Of a DNA stretch of 64,000 nt, positions 56,707 through 64,000 are shown in pieces. Within the stretch, counting starts at the first letter, position 1; each line of letters starts with the position of its first letter. The translations under genes were made by a program, and so were the position numbers. A model generated the notes under the pieces. The model saw nothing but the letters and a program-made list of their open reading frames with translations, was not told the origin of the DNA and did not search any database. Source of the stretch: Microstegium vimineum (taxonomy: Eukaryota > Streptophyta > Magnoliopsida > Poales > Poaceae); NCBI GenBank assembly GCA_022036555.1, contig CM039140.1, forward strand, positions 29,159,843 to 29,223,842, in the 5' to 3' direction.

Positions 56707-58694
56707 ATGGCTTCCACTGCACAGAAGAAGATGGCCATTGTTTGCTTGATGGTGCTGGCCGTCGGCCTAATAATGCTGACTGGAATGGCTGATGCAACCG
56801 ACGACCCACTGAGAGATCTTTAGTGTTTTGGATAATTGATGAAACCTAAAGTACTAACCTAGCTCTAAGTGATTGAGTAGGTCTAGTACATTTAAGGAAG
56901 ATGATGACAAGTGGTGGAGCAAGCAAGGAAGCTAAATGGTGCAAGAGTTGACACTGGGAGAAGAAGGAAAGTGAAAAGACCCTAAGCAAATCAAGGCAAA
57001 GGTATAAGTTAGGGCTTTTCTTTTAGTGATCAAGACACCAAGTGGGTGTCATCACATTTAGGATAAACAACCGTACTATTGAGAGGGGAAATGCAAAAGT
57101 GATTGCGGTTTGTCAAGTGCCACTAGGTGTTATCTATATTGCACATGCATTTTAGACCTAGTGACATACACCCTGCCTAAATGTTAAGTGAAACATGCCA
57201 AGACCTGCTCTCTAAGGTGGATTCTTAGCGCTTGGCTCTTTGGAGCAAGGGTGGAAAGATCAGAGACAAGCAGAGGGCATTGGACGCAGAAGGCTGTCCG
57301 TCGCATCGGATGATGGCGTCGGATGCTGGGAACTCAGCCCCCGAGCGCCCGTCGGCCTCACAGAAGCTCCCGAGAAATTCCAGAGCGCGACGGACGCTGT
57401 CCGTTGGATTGAAGGCAAACGCAAGGAGTGTCCGTCGGGCTTCCAGAGAGCCCTGAAATCGAGCAGTGCGCAAGGATGGCGCCGGACACTGAGGGGTCAG
57501 GCGTCGGACGCAGGCGACGAAGCGTCCGTCGCACTCACTTCAGCCAAACGGCTAGTTCTGACAAACCGTCGGACGCTGCTACGGAGCGTCCGTCGCCAAC
57601 TTATCAGCCCAACGGCTAGTGGACTTTGAGGTGAGTTATAAATATGTGTTTGCCGGCTTTGGGGTATCTCTCTGGCAACATTTGATCAACTTGAGACCCT
57701 CTAGAGCTGAGCACTCTTCCTCACACTCATCTCCATGCTTGGTTAGTGAAATTCCAAAAGAGATTGAGTGATCGAAGTGTATTTCGCATATAGCTTGTAT
57801 CTAGTGGCACTTGGGAGGCGTTCTCGTTGCGGATTTCTTGTTACTCTTGGTGATTGCCATCACCTAGATGGTTTGGAGCAGTAGAGGTGGTTCGAGAAGC
57901 TTGGTGATTGTGCTTCGTCGATTACAAGTGATTGTAAGGGGTTCTTGTGCCTTCCCCGCGGAGATCACAATTGGCAACTCTAGTGGATTGCGTGTGGCTT
58001 GTGTGAGCCTCATCTTGTGTTGGTTGTGCGGTACCCGGTGACGGGTTTGACGTGTGATGTTAATTAGCGCGTGAACCTCCAAGTGAGTGACTCGCCACAA
58101 CGGGGACTAGCTAGTTGGCAAACTAGTGAACCTCAGAAGAAAAATCAAGTGTCATCCTCTTTGTCTCATTGTGATAGATTGGATTTCTGGGTGATCACTT
58201 GATTGGTTCATCCACTCCTCTACTCGGCGGTATAACCCCACTATCTCTCTTGTTCTTGTTTAGTAGAGATATTAGGTTATGCTAGTTGCTTTGCTCTCTA
58301 GCTTGATAGCTTGTGTAGGAGTTGTGTGATCCTAGAGTTATTAGGATAGAACTTGTGGATAGGTGGCTTCGCATCACCCACTAGGCTAGTGCAAAACTCG
58401 CTTCGCTTTTTAGTTATCTAACATTGTTATTGAGGTTTCTTTGTAGAAATTTAAATTAGGTTATCCCCCTCTAGCCATCGCATAGGACCTTTCACCCACC
58501 CAGCTGCATCGAAACGGTGAAGTCTCAAGGACTTCCCAGCCAAGACTGCATCTGCTCCAAGAACTGCGCTTGTGCTGGTAAGTGCATCCTTGATGCGCCT
58601 GAAAGCTGTTCAAGCCTGCTTCGTCGACTGCGTGCTCAAAAACGACTGCATCTGCACGGGCGGAGGCGCAGACAAACCTTCTCCTACTAATTAA
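56707..58694 (+). pseudogene. Small secreted cysteine-rich peptide gene, split by a solo LTR
   Basis: ATG 56707 opens a classic signal peptide: basic MASTAQKK, a hydrophobic core of about 18 residues, then GMADAT before the likely cleavage site. The frame runs into an inserted LTR at 56810. Across the LTR, counting one copy of the duplicated CCCAC, the frame continues in register at 58500 with a cysteine-rich part (CICSKNCACAGKC). After a 1-base frame change near 58596 it continues with ACFVDCVLKNDCICTGGG and a TAA at 58692-58694. Ten or more cysteines in about 60 residues indicate a disulfide-rich secreted peptide, possibly thionin-like; the exact family is not certain. Both the LTR and the frameshift should abolish it. 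The CACTA right flank (56630-56651) repeats part of the signal-peptide coding sequence. Confidence 0.75.
56810..58494. mobile_element. Solo LTR (copia-like), 1685 bp, with 5-bp target duplication CCCAC
   Basis: Starts TGAGAGATCTTTAGTG and ends ATAGGACCTTTCA, flanked by CCCAC at 56805-56809 and 58495-58499. It has a GC-rich middle with recurring GTCGGACGC and GCGTCCGTCG words (57280-57600) and a TATA box, GTTATAAATATG, near 57632. The layout is that of grass Maximus-type copia LTRs. No internal region is present. Confidence 0.88.
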
Positions 58695-60003
58695 ATATAC
58701 GCCTGCGTGATTGTTTGGACTTGAGCAAACAACCCTAAAATCTCAACTGAGCAAGCGTGAATAAACCTCCTATGTTTGTAATGCATGCATCTCAAGTCCA
58801 TGTCGTCTTTAGTTGTTTCACTTCTACTTATAATTATTGTGCAAGTCTGTAGTAAACCCGCCGCATGTGTGACAACGGTATATATCTCTGTACGAGTCTT
58901 GTTGTATACCACTTGTATGTGTGGTTATGTTTTCATATATAAAATTATGTATGTGCTTGTGTCCATCTCTACACCAAGATTTATATGTGGATTATCCTAG
59001 ACCCCACTAAAAATATATCTCAACATGCAAGCTTTCCACTTCACCAACACGCTGCCACACGCACGTGCATGCAATTAAAATCAACCGCTACATAAATATA
59101 TCGCAACATGCAAGCCACATTCTATACTAAACCGAGTGTAAATTAATTATTTGAACCACTAAACGAATTCAAATGAAAAAGTTGTAAACTACAAAGTTTA
59201 ATAACTTTTTGAGATCTACAACTTTTATTTAGTAAGTTTTTCAATCCGAGGTCGTTTAGAAAAACTTGAATTTCAAATTTGACAAATTCAAACATAGTTT
59301 TCTATGACAAGATGATTTCAAATGAAAAAGTTGTAAACTACAAAGTTTCATAACTTTTCGAGATCTACAACTTTTATTTAGGAAGTTTTTCCATCCGAGG
59401 TCGTTTACAAAAATGAAAAAAAATAAATGTCCAGGTATATGACATGCGGTTTAGGCCACGAACCGGCAGTAAAGCTTATCATCACATGCGGTTCGTGGCT
59501 GGAACCGGCCGTGATGATGAACTTCACTGTCGGTTCGGCCCTAGCCCCATTCATTTAGGGCTTATGTCAGACATAGAACCGGCAATGAAGGTTCATCACT
59601 GCCGGCCCAATACAAACCGACAGTGATGTTCGAATCTGTAGTATTGAAGCTTTCCACCTCAGCAACACACTACCATGTACATGCAATTAAAAGCCACGGG
59701 GACATATGGTGTCCACGTCAGCGAGACACATGAGCATTTTTTTTTTCATGTCAACGAGCCAGACAATCCACTAACATTAATTTATACTTTTTCTTCTACA
59801 TATGGTTATTAGAGTTCCTTTGTATATTGATATTATTCATATGATAGAAGCTCCCAGTTGGGATCTACATCATCGAAAACAAAAATTTCAACATTGCATA
59901 CAAAGGGAATCAGCCAAAAAGAATTTTTCTACATCCTCGAAAACAAAAATTTCAACATTGCATACAAAGGAAAGCAATTTTAAGCTTGCATACAAAAAAA
60001 AAT
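58695..60003. other. Non-coding DNA with CACTA-type subterminal repeats
   Basis: Contains a tandem pair (about 59165-59260 and 59310-59405) of a block with AAAAAGTTGTAAACTACAAAG and GAGATCTACAACTTTTATTTA. It is followed by ACCGGCAGTGA-type repeats in both orientations (59440-59630) ending ...AATCTGTAGTA, a damaged CACTA-type end. The phrase CAAGCTTTCCACYTCA, followed by a shared stretch through ATGCAATTAAAA, recurs near 59030, 59645 and (diverged) 60120-60200, suggesting repeated 3' flanks of the cysteine-rich peptide genes. Confidence 0.55.
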
Positions 60004-60084
60004 TTCGACTGCATGCTCGAAAAAGACTGTATATGTGACAAGAACAAGAACACCGACACTGACAATGAGGCTAATAAGCAATGA
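60004..60084 (+). pseudogene. Tail fragment of a second cysteine-rich peptide gene
   Basis: The plus-strand frame FDCMLEKDCICDKNKNTD... ends in TGA at 60082-60084. It parallels the C-terminal FVDCVLKNDCIC of the gene ending at 58694, at a similar distance from the shared 3' flank. Only about 26 residues remain. The upstream part is replaced by low-complexity DNA in which a 34-bp phrase, TCGAAAACAAAAATTTCAAC and onward, is duplicated (59871 and 59937). Confidence 0.6.
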
Positions 60085-60207
60085 AGTATTGTTAATCAAT
60101 GAGTCCAATATATTGAAATCAACCTCACCAACGCACTGCCACACACGTACAAGCAATTAAAAGCAACCGGCACATAAATATATCGCAGCATGTAAGCTTT
60201 CCACCTC

Positions 60208-60400
60208 ACACTACCGGAAACAGCACAGTTATCGAGTGTCACAGACTTTACCGAGAGCTTTCTGTTGGGCACTCGGTAAAGTTTTCTTTGCTGAGAGCCG
60301 CGCTCGGCAAAGAATGATATTCGGTAGATAAATCTTTGCCGAGAGCCGCAAAGAAAAACTCTCGGCAAAACCCAATTTTGCCGAGAGCCCTCTCGGTGGC
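60208..60400 (+). mobile_element. Left terminus of a CACTA-type element
   Basis: CACTACCGGAAACAGCACAG is followed by repeats of CTTTRCCGAGAGC and CTCGGCAAAG in both orientations, the same repeat style as at 45690-46070 but with GAGAGC instead of GAGTGC. A right end of another CACTA subtype, GTTTTCTGTAGTAGTG, lies at 60752-60767 and does not match this left end, so two truncated elements may be juxtaposed. Confidence 0.65.
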
Positions 60401-61834
60401 ACGCTCCCTCACTTGCCCTTAGGGGGAATCTGGGTGGCACGCCCCCTTCCATCCGGGACAACCAGTGTGGCCTCCCTCGTCTAGCCCCAGCAGCCTCCCT
60501 TGCCCTCTCCTCGGGATGGCCGGTGTGGCCTCCCTCACATATGCCCCGGTGACCTCCCTCGCCCTGTCGAGGCGTCTCAACGGGCCCGTGGATATGGGCT
60601 CACTAGGCTTGTCCACGAGTTTTTTTAACTCATTTTTGTAGGCGGGCAGAAAGCAACCGCCTCGATTAATCGGATTAACTGATGTCTTTCATAGGAGGTG
60701 GCTGGGGTTGCCCGCCTACAAAAATCAAAAGTGCCCATCTCCATAAAGTTTTCTGTAGTAGTGCGTGCCAGGGCACATGGATGCGGTCATCCAGACACAT
60801 GTCAGTGCATGCGTCATCATGATCGCTAGTGATGTGTGTCTGCGCACACGTCAGTGTGATCGCTAGTGATGTCAGGGTGCCAGGGCCATGTGGCTGCTGG
60901 GGTGCTAGTGCGTGGATGAGAGGAAATCTAAGGCCCAAAGCAGTGGGCTTTGCTCTCCTATTTTTTTTTTAAAAAAAACAGTTAATGTCATGGCTGAAGG
61001 AGTAGAAGTATAAAAAAAAGTAGAAGGGAAGGAAAGAGAACAAAAAAAGAAAAGAAAAAAATTAAGAGCAGTAAACATATTTACCATTTTGTCTACCTTC
61101 ATGAGTTGTTCTACTAAACATTTTATCATAACAGCTTCTATTCCACTAGTGAAGCTCCTCGTGCAGCTAAGCCAATAATACCAACTCTACTATAATGTAG
61201 CAGAGCTATAACAAATGTGTTTTAATATGTCAATTCCATCTGAGACAAGACGGAGGATGCCAGAGCAAATAATAACTATTAACATTATTATATGCGACAC
61301 TGTAGTGACAGAGTTAATAACTATCACATGAAAGACATATAGTACAATGTGCATTTGGTTTATATTTCATAATGTATTGACGTGGCCAATCGTAAGAAAA
61401 AGAGAAATGTTTTGACCTGGTCCAAATTTCTATCCAGCCAAAAGTGAACCAAATGAGTATTCCTTTCCATGCTAATAAAACAAGGGATGTCGTGATAGAT
61501 GAACCCACCGCACACATACACCTTTTGCATGCTGACAAAACAAGAGATGGCGTGATACACGACCATTGGACCACTAAGCATACCACGAGGTAGATGGACA
61601 TCTAAACCTTGTATAGATACACACGATCTGTCATGATTCTCGTAGGATGCCTTCCTTTCAAAGACCACGCGCGGGTCGTGATTCACGACTCATGCTCACG
61701 ACTCATGCTGTCTTTATGCATACGTATAAAAATAGACAAGAAAGTATACAGCCTCAATTCTATCCAAGATTTGGTAGAGGACTGCCGTGCCAATAATAAC
61801 TTTAAACATTGTGTAAAAAAATATTAGTTTATAT
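60401..61834. other. Non-coding DNA, including one copy of a dispersed duplication
   Basis: Right of 60767 the sequence from GCACATGGATGCGGTCATC to about 61300 reappears, diverged, at about 63543-63990. Purine-rich runs (60960-61070) are low complexity. The phrase AATTCTATCCAAGA with AATAATAACTTT also occurs a third time near 61757-61815. No gene recognised. Confidence 0.6.
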
Positions 61835-62678
61835 CACTAGTATAGAGACATACTATACAGGTTGTTGAAAAATCATTTTCACTGGCATTTTCCAGCATTC
61901 TAGAGGCGGTTTTCTTAAGCAACCGGCTCTAAAAATGGTTGTCCAGCAATTGTGTTTAAAAAATAGAAAAAAAAAATTTAATTCTGGGAGCGCTAAGGCT
62001 GACAAGTGAGCCGCTCGCCAGCTCATTTTTTCTCCTCCCGGGAATTTGAACCTACAACCTTACCTTCGTGTACACTCATCTACCATTTTACCCATAAGTG
62101 ACTTGTGTCTAAATTCTGTTTTAGCTCCCCACATATTATACTAAACCGAGTGTAAATGATTTGTTTGAGGCCCTAAACGAATTCAAATCAAAAAAATTTC
62201 GACTACAAAGTTTCATAACTTTTTGAGATCTACAACTTTTATTTAGGAAGTTTTTCCATCCGAGGCCATTTACAAAAAATTTGAATTCCAAATTTGATAA
62301 ATCTGAACGTAGTTTTCGATGACAAGATGATTTCAAATGAAAAAGTTTTCAGCTACAAAGTTTCATAACTTTTTGAGATCTATAACTTTCATTTTGGTCA
62401 TTTTCCCATCCGAGGTCGTTTCAAAAACTCAAAAAAAAGTCAGTGTAAGTATTTTATTACAGGCGTTTTTTTTAAGGAACCACATGTAGAAATCGATTTC
62501 TACATGCGGTTACATAAGAAAACCGCATGTAGAAATACATGATTTTTACAGGCGAATTTCTTAAGAAATCGCTTCTCCAGGCTGCTCAGAACCGTTTTAT
62601 TTCTACTGACCCACAATAAGCAAAACCGCCTATAGAAATTATTACACACCGCCAGCGTTGAGCTATTTTCTACTAGTG
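61835..62678. mobile_element. Non-autonomous CACTA element, 844 bp, with target duplication TAT
   Basis: The left end CACTAGTATAGAGAC and complemented right end CACTAGTAGAAAATAG begin with the same CACTAGTA core, flanked by TAT on both sides (61832-61834 and 62679-62681). Subterminal parts carry inverted repeats such as TTCTACATGCGGTT and AACCGCATGTAGAAAT. The middle contains two copies of the AAAAAGTT...GAGATCTAYAACTTT block also present at 59165-59405. It has no coding capacity. Confidence 0.85.
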
Positions 62679-62692
62679 TATTAGAACACCTT

Positions 62693-63353
62693 CAAGAGTT
62701 CCCAAAAATTTCTTTCCAAAACCGCAAAGTTTTCTAACTCGCCAAATAGTATTGGAAGGAATAAATAAGACCACCTCCAACTATTTCCAAAAATGCAATT
62801 TTCAGAAATTAATTTTATAGAAGGAATTCTACACGTACTAATCACTGGTGTACATTTGCATTAGGACCATTTTCTAATAACTTTTATATATTAATTCTCT
62901 TGTGTACATTTGCATTAGGAACCCTTTTCTACTCTTTAATTTTTCCCACCCCTTGCAGCTTAGATTGGTAGAACAATACACGCGTGGAAGACATGCGGTT
63001 ATATCCATGCCTTCGGTGATTTTTTTCCTATTACCAAAAGATTCGAATGTTGGATTGTGAACTCTTGTAGATAGGTTTTCTCTGTTCTTGCCAAAAATAA
63101 GAGATTCGGAGGCTTTATTGGAAAATCTAAGAGAGATGCTTTATCTATCATTATCCATTCACTTGTAGAATCTGGAATAATCTTGGGGCTATGAAATTCT
63201 TTGAGTGTCAAAATTAAACCATCAAGGAAATAGTAGTTTTCTTGGCAATGTTACTGTACCATCAATGAAACATATATTCCTTTGAGGTTGAAGTTACCCA
63301 TCAAGAATATATTCATAGATTGGGAGGCTTTATTGTAAACTCTTGAAGATGCT
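62693..63353. mobile_element. MITE-like element with AGAGCATCTTCAAGAG ends
   Basis: The left end AGAACACCTTCAAGAGTTC pairs with the complemented right end AGAGCATCTTCAAGAGTTT. The interior repeats a right-end-like block (GGAGGCTTTATTG near 63112 and 63322) and is AT-rich. No clear target duplication was recognised. It belongs to the same broad class as 6396-6845. Confidence 0.5.
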
Positions 63354-63542
63354 CTATCAGTCAAGATCCATTGGTCTTCGTCAGATGGCTGTCTTACAAA
63401 GACGAGGAGCTCATCACTCATGCTATACGGGGAAGATAGCAGGCATTGTCACCGAGCACGGAGAAGGTGACGCTAGGCATGTGGCCGCTAGGGCTGCTGC
63501 GGGTGCAGCCATCGGGCACGGAGATGGAGCTACCGGGCCAGG

Positions 63543-63990
63543 GCACATGGATACGATCATCTAGGCATGCGATAGTGCAATAGCTTGTGATGTCAGGGTG
63601 GCGGGGCTACGCGGCTGTGCGAAAGGCAGTGAGCCTTGCAGTTGTGGTTTTGTTAGAAAAAAAAAGTTGCAGTCATGGCCGTAGGTGGATAAGGATAACA
63701 AAACAATGAGAAAGGAAGGAAAGAGAAAAGGAAAAAGAAAGAAAATAAAAAATTAAGGGGACTATATATATCTTACCAATATAACTATACTTTGATGAGG
63801 TGTTCTACTAAATGTTTCATAAAAAATATAGTTAATTTCCTCGTGCAGCTGAAGAAAAAAAAACTCTTCAAATGAAGCAGAGGCTATACCAAATGTGTAT
63901 TAACGTGTCAATTCTATCCAAGACAGGATGGTAAGCCAAACAATAACTTTTAAAATTGTGTAATAACAATATACTTTTATATAGTGTAGA
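63543..63990. repeat. Second copy of the dispersed duplication (see 60768-61300)
   Basis: Shares with the left copy, in the same order, GGGCACATGGAT, GTGATGTCAGGGTG, the purine-rich GAAGGAAAGAGAA tract, GTTCTACTAAA, TCCTCGTGCAGCT and TGTCAATTC. Order and orientation are conserved although substitutions and small indels are many. Confidence 0.65.
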
Positions 63991-64000
63991 GGTAGAGGTT

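Noticed and set aside
57240..57629. 129-residue frame with CGTCGGACGC repeats
   Set aside because: It lies wholly within the solo LTR and arises from its repeated motifs.

Overview
This window is plant nuclear DNA, almost certainly from a grass, probably panicoid. The evidence is the grass-type repeats: CACTA ends with subterminal TTTAGTCCCGGTT or TTTGCCGAGTGC repeats, and Tat-, Athila-, Tekay- and Maximus-like LTR retrotransposons. There are also Tourist-like MITEs and GC-rich, intron-containing gene remnants. No bacterial, organellar or rRNA/tRNA sequence was recognised. I found no clearly intact host gene. One assembly gap of exactly 100 N lies at 22031-22130, and the DNA to its right looks error-prone.

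Layout, left part. 1-4135 is the 3' portion of a hAT transposon whose transposase gene is broken by one frameshift and three stops. 4136-9160 holds minisatellites, a 350-bp tandem duplication and several MITEs. 9958-13843 (minus) is a 13-exon pseudogene of REDUCED WALL ACETYLATION (RWA), a Golgi cell-wall polysaccharide acetylation factor; it has two 2-base insertions, a LINE in intron 1, and no final exon. 13857-15841 is a MITE-like element followed by A-rich DNA.

Middle part, 15842-45441, is a retrotransposon stack. A minus-strand Maximus-like LTR lies beside a CACTA gene fragment (15842-17771). Then comes a minus-strand gag-pro-only gypsy element (A, 17774 to about 21890). To the right of the gap is a nest read from outside in. 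A Tat-lineage element (D, pol 36481-39913, 3' LTR 44114-45441) is split by an Athila-like element (B, 29392-36480). B is split by a Tekay-like chromovirus (C, 22131-29391). C carries two solo LTRs (23123-24281 and 28171-29101). D also carries two units in antisense to pol: an F-box/MYND-like ORF and a separate, apparently spliced, TATA-headed ORF.

Right part, 45442-64000. A foldback CACTA-type element is followed by fragments of two unrelated enzyme genes, non-specific phospholipase C and D-cysteine desulfhydrase, which suggests gene capture. At 49314-56628 is a palindromic CACTA element whose two arms carry divergent copies of one transposon gene (proline-rich region plus Ulp1-like protease). 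The arms are separated by a TTTAGGG-rich minisatellite. Next is a small secreted cysteine-rich peptide gene split by a solo LTR with a 5-bp target duplication, and a paralogous tail further right. The window ends with non-autonomous CACTA and MITE elements and a dispersed 0.5-kb duplication.

The most interesting signals are the palindromic CACTA with its telomere-like centre, the antisense F-box/MYND ORF in the Tat element, the captured enzyme fragments, the decayed RWA locus and the interrupted cysteine-rich peptide gene.
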